Origin: Conchocele bisecta
Lineage: Eukaryota; Mollusca; Bivalvia; Lucinida; Thyasiridae
Direction: 5' to 3'
Assembly (NCBI GenBank): GCA_029237695.1
Contig: CM055271.1
Coordinates: 80,673,488-80,737,487, forward strand
Length of the DNA: 64,000 nt
Shown here: piece after piece, positions 40,597 to 53,370 of the stretch
How the letters are laid out: each line of letters begins with the position of its first letter
How positions within the stretch are numbered: the first letter of the stretch is position 1
The notes under the pieces: model-generated
What the model saw: the letters and a program-made list of their open reading frames with translations, nothing else
What the model was told of the DNA's origin: nothing
Databases searched by the model: none
Translations under genes and position numbers: made by a program

Positions 40597-43562
40597 TTGT
40601 TTTTAGTAAAACTATGTATATTATCAGGAGATATTGAAATGAATCCAGGTCCAAATGGCAAAGACGATTCATGTCTATCAAGTATACATCAGAACATTAG
40701 AAGCATTAGAAATAAATTAGATTACGTTAAAGAAAATTACTTAGACTTCGATATTTTATGTTTCACGGAAACGCAATTGACCGAAACAATTGAATCAACT
40801 TCGCTACTGCTTGAGGAATTTAACATTTTATTTAGAAAAGATAATTCCGCACATTCTGGAGGTTTACTTAATTTATGTTGCAGCCTCTATTGTGTCTAAA
40901 AGAATAACTGATCTTGAAACAATATTACCGGAATCAATATGGATTGAAATTACGGATAAAAACAGAGAAATTATTTTGTGTAATGTCTACCGCCCACCAC
41001 ATCTTGCGAACGAATTGTGGGAACGATTAAACATTTGCATCGAAAGGGCATCTGAAATAACAAAGCATATACTATTAGTAGGTGATATAAATGAAGATCA
41101 ATTAAGTACTACCAGCAATAAGTTAACAAACGTAATTATGGTAAACAACATGATAAATGTTATTAAAGAACCCACTAGAGTAACAGAACAAACGCAAACA
41201 CTAATTGACCCAATAGCAGTTACCACAGAAATATCTGTATATGATTCGGGAATAATAAAAACACCACACGATATTAGTGATCATTATGGTACATATATAT
41301 ATATATCATGTAACATGCCATCAGCAGCCCCATACAAAAGAAAAGTATGGAACTATAATCGCGGTGATTACAATCTATTAAATATGTTAATACAAACAAC
41401 TGACTGGTCATTCATTAATAATGGTACTCTAAACACAGCATGCGAAGCATTTCATAACAAACTTATGGAGATTATTCAGTTATGTATCCCATCGAGTCTA
41501 GTTACAATACGCCCAAACGACAAACCTTGGTATAACTCACTTATTCGTAAAACATCTCGCCAACGTGATCGTCAGAAAACAGTAGCGCTACGAACAAAAA
41601 AGGAACATGACTGGAATGTATACAAAAAAATACGCAACAAAGTTAATAATATGAAAAAATACGCTAAGCAAACATTTTATGATAACTTGGAAATTACAAT
41701 GCATGATATTAACACCACTAATCCGCGTCAGTACTGGAAAATTGTAAAAAATGCTAGTTAAAGAAAATTCGAATAGTTGTGACCCAATTCCTCCTCTCCG
41801 TAAAGCCGATAATACATACACATCTACAGACACAGAGAAGGCCGAGGCATTGACTACTTATTTTGTCTCAATATCAACAGTAGACGACACACAAGTAACG
41901 CTACCTGATTATACACCACGTACACATGCTAAAATAGAGTATATACACGTATCAGAGCAGGAAATTACGGAAATTATATCGAAATTAAACGTGCATAAAG
42001 CATTAGGACCAGACGAAATCAGCCATAGAATGTTAAAAGAAACCTCAACAACTATTTCTAGGCCTTTGTGCATAGTATTTAACAGATCTCTACAAGAAGG
42101 TAACTATCCATCAAAATGGAAACAAGCTAACGTTATGCCACTTTTCAAGAAAGGAGACCGTGATCAACCCTCACATTATAGACCTATCTCATTGATTAGC
42201 TGTTTAGGAAAAGTTTTGGAACGAGTTGTTTTCAAACATGTATATAACCACCTTGATATTAAAAACCTTATTTATAAAAGTCAATCCGGATTCATCCCAG
42301 GCCATTCCACGGTATACCAACTAATAGATATATATAATCAGATATGCAAGGCAATCGATGAACGAAAACATACGTGTATTGTCTTTTGTGACATTTCTAA
42401 AGCATTTGATAGAGTATTGCACCTCGGACTTTTATTTAAGCTAAACCAAAATGGTGTAGAAGTTCCCCTTCATAACTGGTTCAGAAATTATTTATCAAAC
42501 AGATCACAAAAAGTTTCTATAGGCAGTTCTTATTCTGAAAGTAAATTGATAAATGCTGGTGTTCCCCAAGGCTCGGTTCTTGGACCTCTTTTGTTTCTTA
42601 TATACGTTAATGATATTGCTGACAAACTACTTAGTACAACCAGGCTATTTGCTGATGACTCATCCTTAGCTGTCTCGTCAAAAGACATGAACACCATAGC
42701 ACGTAATATAAACCATGATTTAAATGAATTAGCAGCATGGGCTCACCAGTGGCTTGTAACATTTAATCCTTCTAAAACTGATGCTATGATCTGATCATTA
42801 GCTCGATACACAGAGCCATCTCTCTATTTTAATGATATTCAACTTCATTTTGTCCAACATCACAAACATTTGGGTCTAACTCTCAGTCATGATGGTACCT
42901 GGCACGAACATATTTCTAACATAATTAAGTCTGCATCTAAGGTTTTATGTTCTATGAAAATGCTTAAATTTAAATTAAATAGAAAAAGATTGAATCAAAT
43001 ATATATATCGTACACGAGACCAGTTCTCGAACATGCATCAATCGTATGGGATAGTTGTACACAATATGAACGCGAATCTCTTGAAAAACTTCAATACGAA
43101 GCAGCCAGAACAGTTATAGGTATAACCCGTTCATGCTCTATTAACAGACTTCTCCTGGAAATTGGATGGATACCCATTTCAGACCGAAGACATATTCAGA
43201 AGCTTATACTTATTTATAAAGAAAAGGCCGGTGTACTTCCCTCATATATACATGAACTATTTCCACAACTAGTTGGTGAAAATAACACATACGGATTACG
43301 TAACATGAACAATTTTATCACATTAACAAGACGGACAGAACTGTATTCTAAATCGTTTATACCGTCATCAGTAGCATCTTGGAATGAACTAAATGAGGAT
43401 ATAACAAATTCTACATCGACCGCCGTTTTTAAAAATAAACTAAAACAACTATTCAGACCTCCAATTGTTCCAGAATATTTTCTTATCGGCGACAGAACAT
43501 TATCCATTTACCACTGCCGCATAAGAAACCAATGTAGTAATCTTAATGCTGATCCTTTTTAA
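40597..43562 (+). pseudogene. Non-LTR retrotransposon (LINE) with 2A-like start, endonuclease and reverse transcriptase
   Basis: In order, the element has a 2A-like motif (GDIEMNPGP) and an apurinic-type endonuclease (HQNIRSIRNKLD, LCFTETQL, LLVGDINEDQ and SDHYGTYIYI). A linker with KPWYNSLIRKTS follows, then an RT with GPDEISHRML, HYRPISLISCLGKVLER, QSGFIPGHST, VFCDISKAFDRV (motif A), GVPQGSVLGPLLFLIYVNDI (motif B) and FADDSSL (catalytic box). The C-terminal region includes HLGLTLSHDG and WNELNEDI and ends with a TAA at 43560. Breaks are a frameshift near 40860, a frameshift near 41755, and an in-frame TGA at 42792-42794. It is otherwise nearly complete. The style suggests the CR1/L2/Jockey group; the exact clade is uncertain. 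The enzyme nicks DNA and copies its RNA into the site. Confidence 0.87.
40627..40653 (+). other. 2A-like ribosome-skipping motif
   Basis: Codons 11-19 of the LINE reading frame encode GDIEMNPGP, which fits the 2A consensus D(V/I)ExNPGP. 2A motifs cause ribosomes to skip one peptide bond between the last Gly and Pro. They are known at the N-termini of some animal LINE proteins, including molluscan ones. Only ten residues precede it here, so the released leader would be very short unless translation starts upstream. Confidence 0.78.
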
Positions 43563-45038
43563 ATGCCAACTATTCCATCAGCAACGATTAAACTTTTTTT
43601 GCAGCAACCCGTCAGTACCATCCACTATCTGTTAAAACCCTATTATTCGGAAACGAGTCACAAAATGTGGAAGACAATACTCGCATATTTACAGAAGTGC
43701 AAACTTACATTAAACTGACTCGACGATTCATATAAACTGCATCCGTATATGTATTGCGTTTTTACAAAACTACATTAAACAAGTAACGTCTATATAACAA
43801 TTAACTATTTACATAAATACTGCGTTCCTGCATGAATACAATTATTATAAATGGTTACCTGGGCTCGTGCTCGTGGGTCTTCCGCGATGTGTTAGGTGCT
43901 CCGTGCTCACATTTGGACTTTCTATCGGTCATGATTGGGCTTCGCTCGGTAATGGCCGGCAGAGCTGTTTGATTTCGAGTATGGGGTACGAGAGCATATT
44001 CGGGGGGTCTCATAATCGTGGTCCCAGATTCTGGAGTGTGTGAGGTGAAGACATTTGGTGCAGCACATTGAACATTTATCCTGTGTTATTGTTTATTTTC
44101 GATTTACCATGAGCACATTAATATGACTGTTTATGAAAAACATATTGTTTCAACACCTAGACTGATGTGCTCATGTGCACGTCGATATATTTGTGTACAT
44201 ATATGTGTATATATGTGTATATTATGTATGTGATATATGTGTGTGATGTATGTGTATATATGTTTGTATATATACTTGCTCTGCAGAATATGTAAAACAT
44301 CATAATTATTTACCTACCACTATTATACCACTTTATATATATGTAATAAGCAATTGGGACGGGCTGTAACTAATGTTGCTAAAACTTGTAGCCCAACCCG
44401 TTTGCTCTTCTAAATTAACCTGTATTTATTAACTGTAAAGTTACATTGTAAATTTAGAGCAATATAATATGTTTAAACTAATAATTAAATAGTATCATTG
44501 GCGCACTTCTCTTATTTTAACCAGTGATACAATTTAAATATTTCATTTTCATATATCGTACATTAATAACCTAGGCATTATAGAAACTGTATTAGTACAT
44601 TTACGATCAATGTAAGAATTAAGTAACAATGCTAAGCATCTTCGGTGATATTATTCCCAATTTTCGCAATCTCAGTCGTCATTGAGCAAGACTGTCACTT
44701 CGAGTTATACACATTTTGCACATTGTTGGTATCAATTGTATTCAGTTTTACATTTACTTTTGATTAACCCAGGTGTTTGTATTCTGGACTACAGCAACAG
44801 GTGCACCAGACGCACACTTGCAATGTATACTTTTTTGTTCTGGTAGTCGTGTTCCGCAATTATCACGGATCGCTTGATTATGTCTTGTAATTTTAAACTC
44901 ATACTGATCAGCGATGTTAAGTGCAGCGTGGCGGCTATACGAATTCTCAAGGTGCGTCCTTCCAGTGATGCTATTATTGTATCGATGCCTGGTGGTCTGA
45001 GTAATTTTGACTATTGTTCGTAATAATTGTGTCTGCAG
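43563..45038. other. LINE 3' flank and noncoding DNA with TG/TA microsatellite
   Basis: Downstream of the LINE the sequence has a (TGTATA)n-type microsatellite at about 44185-44280. A short hairpin (GGGACGGGCTGTAAC ... GTAGCCCAACCCG) lies near 44356-44402. No gene is visible. Confidence 0.35.
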
Positions 45039-45165
45039 TTATGTTCAAATCAGTAGTAGATGATCTTGTCTCTCAGCTCCCTTCGCCTTACATTCTCCTT
45101 GGCGATTTTAACGGACATAACATGCCTTGGGGTTGTAAAGAGTCAAACAAAAAGGAACAGGCTCC
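45039..45165 (+). pseudogene. LINE endonuclease fragment
   Basis: The frame reads VVDDLVSQLPSPYILLGDFNGHNMPWGCKE. GDFNGHN and the following WG are typical of the catalytic core of LINE apurinic-type endonucleases. About 40 residues remain, with nothing recognisable on either side. It is a different family from the LINE at 40597. Confidence 0.7.
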
Positions 45166-45420
45166 AGTTTTGTTTGAGCAAATCCAGTTGCTCAAAATAG
45201 CGACCCCATATGCATAAGGAGGGTTATGAAAAATTCAGACTGCACTTGACTATGAAAACATTTCAGCACATTCTAGGAACAGACATTACGAACAGACATT
45301 CAGTATACGATATAGCATACATTCTCTGCGATTTCCTTTGCCTTCAAGCGTTGTGAAATTGTTCATATGAAATTCTCAGCAATCACCAGTGCAACCACCG
45401 CTGAGACTCACATATTGAAA

Positions 45421-46135
45421 TTACTATGAAAATGTTCATAACATTCCGTTCTGAGACAAACAATTTTTCATAAAATGTACTATCGCTCTCGCTATGAAAA
45501 TTTTCATCAACCAGACTTTTTCATAAAGCGTAATGTACCTCTCCTTATGAAAATTTTCATAAATCTTAATATCACTCTCACTATTAAAATTTTCATAAAA
45601 TGTAATATACCTCTCGCTATGAAAATTTTCATAAGCATAATATCACTCTCACTATTAAAATTTTCATAAAATGTAATATACCTCTCGCTATGAAAATTTT
45701 CATAAGCATAATATCACTCTCACTATGAAATTTTTCATAAAATGGAATATACCTCTCGCTATGAAAATTTTCATAAAGCGTAATATCACTCTCACTATGA
45801 AAAATTTAATAAAATGTAATATACCTCTCACTATGAAAATTTTCATAAACCGTTCTATCACTCTCACATATTGAAGTCGCTATGAAAATTACTGCTTTCA
45901 GACAAATTTTAGTCGCTATGAAAATTTTCATAACACGTACCAACGATCCCGCATATTGTAGCCGCTAACATTCCCGTTCTCAGACAAACATTAGTCGCTA
46001 TGAAAATTTGCATAAGATTTCCGTTCTCTGACAATCATTAGTAGCTACGAAAATGTGATGTAATGAGGTCAATATGAAAAGGTTCATAATATTATCGTTC
46101 TGAAACAAACATTTGTCACTGTGAACTTGGTCATA
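45421..46135. repeat. Satellite of about 35-bp units built on a palindrome
   Basis: Around 18-20 units repeat, each with the palindrome TATGAAAATTTTCATA followed by a spacer such as AAATGTAATATACCTCTCGC or AGCATAATATCACTCTCAC. In the central part the two spacer types alternate, so a higher-order unit of about 70 bp exists. Units at both ends are more diverged. Confidence 0.82.
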
Positions 46136-46329
46136 AAATGCAGTTAGGTTTACTAATTGTTTCTATTGACGGTCACAATGTTAATGTTCCAAGTATATGT
46201 CAAGTTAACGGACTCTCTGAATTATACCATAACTGCGGCACGAGCATTAAACATTCTTGTCAAATATTAGTTAGTTGGTTAGTGATTGAAACAGCTATTG
46301 TAAGCAGAAATAGGAACATAAATGTGACT

Positions 46330-46560
46330 GTGACAGGCAACATTGGGTTTATGCGATTTATGTGTAGTTGCTGATCAAATATGACACATATTTTGGCTAA
46401 TAAGGATATACAATGTATGTTTCTTTAGAAACATGACGGGCGTTTCATTCATGGAATAGCGAACGGTGTAGACCATGATCAGACTACACGGATGTGCATA
46501 CTACGCTGGTGGCATACCCCATAAGCCCCGTTTTTCCAATCTCATCCGCAAATACAGTGG
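46330..46560. mobile_element. Copy of the 235-bp inverted-repeat family
   Basis: The segment includes GCTGATCAAATATGACACAT, GGGCGTTTCATTCATGGAAT, CATGATCAGACTAC and, near the right end, CCATAAGCCCCGTTTTTCC. The order is the same as in 29528-29765 and 57355-57600. Confidence 0.62.
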
Positions 46561-48304
46561 TTATAAGCAAACAATGAATAAGCACTAAACCTTGTATTTT
46601 CATGTGGGGCACGCACAATAAAGCAGACTGTCTAGACATACATGCAAAACAGTTCAGTGAAATCGACCTTAAACAGTCGGACATGGTGTTCTAATTCACA
46701 TGTATGCACACATGTCGTTACCAACTATCATTTGTCTTCCTTACGCATCAGGAATCAGAAAATACGTTCGTTCCATCAAATAGATTAACGTATTCCTGTA
46801 GTGTCATATCCCCTGAAAATATAAACAAACGAGTTAAAAGGTGACCATACTATATACATGTATGACAAACATTACGTCACAAGTGATGATCGGAAACAGT
46901 GAAACCTAGAAAGAAAGTCCCAAATAGCAAAGGAATTTCCCCTTAAATATAGAACCCATATGAAATTCATCACGCGCAAATGACGTCCACCTTACAGTAT
47001 GTATTCATGTAGGTACGATTTTCATAATACTTGTATGTAGGGTTGGCCCTAAACAAAATTAAATAACGAATGTATACATGCCTGAGTAAAATCCAGTGTT
47101 CCGCAGTCAAAACGGAAAGCGATAAATACCGCCGAAATTATAGTGCCAGTCAGAGTCGGTTATCTAATTAATGGGTTCATACGTTCAGTCAGCCAATCAG
47201 ATGTTCCATAATATTCGCGGTAAAACGATGGGGGCGGGATTAAATGCTGCGCGGTTAATCATGTCTGGATGCATGACTAACCCTTACAATGCTGAATTCC
47301 TCTTTGTCGTCTGCCTTTTAATTTTAATTTTACACCGGCCTCGGTAGAGCCGGTGGCATATCCTATTTGGAATGTGTATCATTGTGTCCGTCCTTCTCAA
47401 GTTCGCTGTTGTTTCGAAAATATATCTGCCACCCTGTGGAATTCGTGTGCCGTCAGGCCACATTTTCTTGTACGTAATGAAAACCTGGTTTGTAAGCACC
47501 TGATAATTGTCTCCAGTGTAGACAATTATCATGTGCTGTCCAACATGTGCATTGTTAAAACATATCTGAAAAATTACGAAGCAGACGATACTCTCCGGTT
47601 TTGGCCATTAAGAGTCAATTATAAGTTTAGTTTTTTTTTCACTATAAAACACGTGTATGTAGACACATGTAATGGGGGTAACACGCATACAATATTAGTT
47701 ATGAGTACATAACTCTAAATGAATTTAATTACACTGCATTACATAAGCGTTATGACGGAGTAGTCCTTCCAAATTTGCGTTTGTTTCATTTCTACTTCGT
47801 GGAAAGTGACATAATAATCTTGCTAATACATACTTGCTTAGGTAAATTTATGGTAATAGTTTTGTGTTATATTGTAGAATTGTTTCTCAAAAACAATATA
47901 GCGAATTATGAACGTCAACGCCCTGCAGGTTTTCCCTATATTTTAGTGCGAACATTGTTGACCGTGATATTACGTAGCCATATAGTGCATCCTGTGCAGC
48001 TAATACAAAATGTGACGATACCCTACCGGGATATGGTCCCAAAACGTTTACACAAGTAATCAACGGATCGTCATGTCGCAGTCACACTGCACTGGCAATC
48101 ATACATTGCGGATAATTATATTATCACTAGTAAATTGAATTAAAATGGTACCACATGTGTTATAATTCTCATGAGAAGATTCTAATAAATGCAGTGCACC
48201 AGATAACCATATGGAGGCGATTCTCATGTGCAGTACTCTATGACTAAATTTATTAAAAATCTGTGCATTCACTTAGCCTATAAAACATGATGAAGCAGAA
48301 CTTT
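46561..48304. other. Noncoding region without recognised genes
   Basis: Frames of up to 119 codons occur but none resembles a known protein. A MITE end (TAACCCTTACAATGCTGAA) is present at 47279. Otherwise I see nothing specific. Confidence 0.3.
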
Positions 48305-48474
48305 TAGCGCTTTCGCGAACTTAACAGTAGGGCAAATTTATTTTAATTTCTGCTTTCTTTCTGCTTCTTGATATTCGTTAAACTAAAGCACCACCAGACT
48401 CGCTTCGTTGTCTTCTGACAACTCTTGTTACCATATTCATTGATACGCATTTTCCAAAGATAATGCGCCAGATA

Positions 48475-48790
48475 GTACGATACTACGATAAACAGTGTTC
48501 CGTTAAGGCCATCGTAATATCGCTATCGGGTCGATACAACGAGATCACGACAGTACGATGACGATAGTACGATACTACGTTGACGATAGTACGATACTAC
48601 TATGACGATAATACGATATAATATCGTAGTTTCGTCATCGTACTATCGTGGTTTCGCGTTATCGTCATCGTGGCATCGTACTATCGTCATCGTGTTATCG
48701 TACTATCGTCATCGTAGTATCGTACTATCGTCATCGTAGTATCGTACTATCGTAGTATCGACCCGTTAGCGATAGTACGATGGCCTTAAC
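48475..48790. repeat. ATCG-type satellite with inverted-repeat ends
   Basis: The left end AAGGCCATCGTAATATCGCT and the right end AGCGATAGTACGATGGCCTT are inverted. Between them CGATAGTACGATACTAC and its complement GTAGTATCGTACTATCG repeat many times, in both orientations around a centre near 48620. Diverged relatives occur at 49150-49310, 49395-49500, 51838-52090, 53235-53370 and 53705-53760. Confidence 0.8.
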
Positions 48791-49149
48791 TGAAGACCGT
48801 AATTTGCGCAACATGCGGCATGTTTACACTATCCAGTAATAATTTGCATAAGAGTGTCACATAAATCGTGCCAACACATAGCAGGGTGCCCGAATTGCGC
48901 GATGGAAATACGCGTGAGTAATTCACACAGGTCGATGTGCACCAGCCTGCGAGTGATATTTGGAAATCGGGTGATGATCGGCAAGGAGATAAGAATTCGT
49001 AGAAAACTAACTTGATCCCGTTTACTGGATCTAGTTGACACAGATTAAATTACGATTAAATATAAATATATTGTCTTATGTATGATCGGATGTTGTATGC
49101 TAGTTACATTTGCAAGCAGTGTACGTAGTTCCTGATCAAAATGTACATG

Positions 49150-49500
49150 TACAATCAGGGATGCTACGATGACATAGTACGATATAATTATGACAATAGT
49201 ATAACGATATAATATCGTAATATCGTCATCGTCATCGTGCTATCGTGATAGCGCATCATCGTTATCGTGTTGTCGTTGTATCGACCCGATATCGATAATA
49301 CGATGGCCTAAACGGAATACCGTACATTCATACTGTTATGCTGCCATATAGCGGTTTACAATAAGAATGTCGGATTGTAATGACCACCATTGTGCTATAT
49401 ATCGTAGTATCGTCATCGTGCTATCATGATATCGCGTCATCGTCATCATAGTGTCGGGTTATAATAGTATCGACCAGATAGCGATATTACGATGGCCTAA
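49150..49500. repeat. Two further ATCG-type satellite copies
   Basis: Blocks at 49150-49310 and 49395-49500 repeat ATCGTCATCGTGCTATCGTG-like words. Both end with GATGGCCTAAACGGAA, the same terminus as the copy at 48475-48790. Confidence 0.7.
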
Positions 49501-50197
49501 ACGGAACACCATGTATTCATACTAATATTAAAACTGCCATATAATGGAGAGTCACATAGTAATCACCATTTTCCTACATTTAAACCCATATATTCTGATA
49601 ATGTTCGCTAAATATTTCGGGCAGTGCTGTTTATTTCATGAATAATGATTCCCCAAGATATTTGTCTAGTATTTTCAGCCGCGGCCTTTGATATTAAAAG
49701 AAACGCAATATTGTGAAATTTCAGCAACAAACTATAGGACCACCAGAGAAAGGGCTGTTTGAAAGATGATTTGCTGACATATTACTATATTTACGTAAAG
49801 TTACGTAAATGCGAAGTCAATGCACAGAATTGTGAACTGTATGTATGTAACAATATGAGTCTCATGAGAGAAATGCATGTGAAATATGAAGAAGTTTAGT
49901 GGAAGGAAACATATTTGATAACAAACATACCCCGAACCTGATATTGTAATATGTGTGTCATGCGTACGTGTATGCTTGTATATTGGTTTTCGTTTAACGT
50001 GCCGAAAGATGGATATGCTACTCGCAATACATTACAATATGCGTTTTACCAATCCGATACACATTAGACACATGTTACACATCATAATTCGGCAGCACGA
50101 AATCCTGGGGCCATCACATGATGTTCGGTTTATAGAGGTTTACTGAATGTTTGACGCTAGAATATACATGTATATGTATTTATATTTACCTCATTAT

Positions 50198-50700
50198 ACC
50201 CCCGGCATACGGAGTATGTCGAGGGGTATATAGTTTCGTTATTCCGTCCATTCTTCCGTCCTTTCGTTTGTCCGTTTGCTCGTCCGTCTGTCCACGTTAA
50301 CGTTTTTGGGTACCAATTATCTCTATAACGGTAAGCCGGATTGGCCCCAAACTGCATATACTTCCTTATAATCATCCATATTTTCATTCCATATCGCACT
50401 CATGCGGCCTTCATATCAAAGGTCAAGGTCAAATTACTTAGAATGTTGCGTCGGTAATTTGCCTTAAAAAATTCGGGGACCCATTATCTCTTCAATGGTA
50501 AGTCCGATTGACTTCAAGCTTTATATACTTCCTTATCATTATCCATATTTTCATTCCATACCACACCCAAGGTCAATATCAAATTACATGTACTTAGAAA
50601 CTTGCGTTAAAGTATTTGTTATAAATATTTGCGTTAACGTTTTTATTTTTCGGTCAAGGCGGCGGCCGGGGGTATACGTGAGCCTCTGCTCAAATCTCTA
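50198..50700. repeat. Inverted-end element with two internal repeat units
   Basis: The segment begins TTATACCCCCGGCATACGG and ends GGCGGCCGGGGGTATACG, an inverted pair. Inside are two diverged units sharing ATACTTCCTTAT, ATCCATATTTTCATTCCATA and GGTCAA words, akin to the 15530-16585 array. It sits in the loop of palindrome 1. Confidence 0.6.
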
Positions 50701-51837
50701 GTTTAATAATATACTTATACATATGTATCTCAAAAATTTACCAAACTGGAGTAACATATTTGAATATGTCGATATAATTATATTTACGTGTATTTAGCAT
50801 ATTACTTGTTCCATGCATAGTCATTGTGTCATAGATATGTTCCTCATGTTGTCATATGTATATGACCTGCGTGAATAAACGAATTTGAAAAATGAAAAAA
50901 AAATGTGTTCATCTGTTCACATTTTCTTAACTAAGACAGATTAATTGACAGGTCAAAACATGGTCAGCATTTAAATAGTCAATTATATGATTTATGTACA
51001 TTACTGCCTGTGGATATAGACTATGCTGGCTTTCACTACTTTTAATTGGTAAGAACTGGAGCAGTATGGTGGGAACATCCTGCATATTAAATTACCCGAC
51101 AAACCCAATGCGCCTGAACCGGGATATGTACCATCTGGTACCTCTGCAGTACATCAAAAACTTGATCTTATCTGTATCAGCCTGCACATTCACACAGTCT
51201 GATCATGGCCTATGCAAGTCACAATTCAGTCAGTATATGTCTCAGAACAACATGTATTGACATGAGTTATGGTAATAACTATGTTGAGTAGTTTGTGAGT
51301 AAAAGTACAGATAATGGTAATAGCCTACTTTGATCACACGTGCCGTAATGACATTTTCATCAGCCGGCGGCCGAAGTATGATTTTGTCTGGCATCGAATG
51401 GCTATCGGATTGATAAAACGCATATTGTAATGTATTGCGAGTAACATATACACCGGCACGTTAAACGGAAACCAATACGCAAGCATACACGTAGTACTAC
51501 GCATGCCACATATATTACAATAGCATTATTGGGTTAATACTGTATGTTTCTTATCAAATATGCTTCCTTCCACTGAACTTCTTCATAGTTCACATGCATT
51601 TCTCTCATGATACTCATATTGTCACATACAGTTCACAGGTTATGTGCATTGACTTGGCATTTACGTAAATATATTAATATTTCAACAATTCATCTTTCAA
51701 ACATACTTTCTCAGAATATATCAGAATATTATCAGAATATATGGGTTTAAGTGTAGTAAAATGGTGATTACTATCTGACTCTCATATGGTAATCCGTTAT
51801 ATGGCAGTTTTAACATTAGTAAGAATACATGGTGTTC

Positions 51838-52090
51838 CGTTTAGGCCATCGTAATATCGCTATCGGGTTGATACTACGGTAAGTCGACACTACGATGACG
51901 ATGACGCGATATCACGATAGCACGATGACGATACTGCGTTATTATATCGTAGTATCATCATCGTCGTATCGTAGTATCATGCCATGGTATTTGTAGCATC
52001 ATACTGTCGTCGTGTATAATACTATTTCATCGTAACTTCGAACTATTGTCATCGTAGTATGGTACTAACGTCATCATAGTATCGTACAAT
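51838..52090. repeat. ATCG-type satellite, right-arm copy
   Basis: The copy begins TTCCGTTTAGGCCATCGTAA and continues with TATCGGGTTGATACTACG and many ATCGTAGTATC words. It mirrors the copy at 49395-49500 across the loop of palindrome 1. Confidence 0.7.
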
Positions 52091-52884
52091 AGAGCATAGC
52101 AATACTGCTGGGAACCAGTCTAAAGCACCGAGAGTATCCGATTGCATAAAAACATTGCAGATTATTTGCTCCACTGGTGATCACAATGACAGCTATATGT
52201 GCGCTAGTGAATGCTCCAATGCCTGTGTCTGTGTGTCCGTTCAAAACATTAGTTCAAGCTTTTATTTACTGAAAACGAATTATTGACGGAGCCACCTTGA
52301 TAAACAAAATCACATGCATGATGATATGGCTACATATTTACGGGCACTATTTCCCTGGATAGTATGCCTCATATGGGACAGCAAGGGGGCATATTGCGTT
52401 GCTCTTGAGGGTCAGACTGTCCGCCCGTGTACATTTACGTCGAACAGTTTGTAAGAGTCTTTCCAGTTAGAGTCCAGTATGCCACCGGGGAATATCCATG
52501 ATTTAGGAACATACTTTCTACTTATTTTCACGAATATGTGTGCACGCGTAATGAGCGAAAATAAAAATTACCACAAAAGAAAAACACATGCAAATTACAA
52601 CTTTACAGTGCTTGTATATGCCCACACTCTATGAGAGAGGTGGCAGGAGTTTTGTGCTTTCAATTTCTGGCTATCTGACAAATTGTTGTTTCATGTATTT
52701 CAGTATTCAATATCATAATGCATGCAGTTACAACATTTAAAAGCCATGCATTTACATTACTAGTGCTGTTTTATGTAACGTTACCGATATATCTATTTAA
52801 TTATTATATAATGCATGCACCATGAAATAGCAAGGCACAACTAGAATGTATGTGTGTATTTACTTTAATTAATGGTGGATAATG
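52091..52884. other. Noncoding insertion in the right arm of palindrome 1
   Basis: This stretch has no partner in the left arm and no recognised gene. Confidence 0.3.
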
Positions 52885-53190
52885 GCCTGCCAACAGCTAA
52901 GGTCAATTTAGGCCAGTCAACTGGGTCGAATCAACTATTTCACCTGTATGGATGGGGGTATGGGTGGGGGAATCCCAAAATCAGAATCGAATAAGTTTAG
53001 TAAGAATGAAAATTTAGCCCTGAAATTAGCATACATGTATGTTGATCTGGTACCGGGTCCTCACCACAACAGAGTCACTTAGCTACACTATCTAAAAGTA
53101 ATATGATTAATACTGATATGACTACCTTGTATAACCGGATTCAACTCTCAAGTAACGAGAAATGCAAACATGTATCTGAGGGCAAAGCCA
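52885..53190 (-). repeat. Diverged copy of the 415-bp dispersed repeat
   Basis: The segment shares AACAGCTAAGGTCA, GGGAATCCCAAAATCAGAA, GGGTCCTCACCACA and CAACTCTCAAGTAACGAG with 60764-61197. It lies in the right arm of palindrome 1 and has no left-arm partner, so it is a later insertion. Confidence 0.6.
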
Positions 53191-53234
53191 GGGATATCGG
53201 GATGAATCCCATCTAAAGCATAGATACATTTACA

Positions 53235-53370
53235 TCGTCGTATCATAATATCGTCTTCCTACACTCGTATTATCGTCATTGTGTTATCACAATCGTCATT
53301 GTGGTATATTGTAGTATTATAATAGTATCAATCGTCATCGTACGTGTAGTATCGTACTATCGTCATCGTA
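53235..53370. repeat. Short ATCG-type satellite block
   Basis: GTAGTATCGTACTATCGTCATCG-type words repeat here without clear ends. A terminal piece with TATTACGATGGCATTAACGG lies further right, at 53735-53756. Confidence 0.6.

Noticed and set aside
45421..46135. CRISPR-like regular array
   Set aside because: Repeats and spacers are both repetitive and the spacers are not unique, so it is an ordinary satellite in animal DNA.
47775..48059. 94-codon plus-strand frame with hydrophobic stretches
   Set aside because: No match to a known family could be recognised, and the surrounding DNA has no gene structure.
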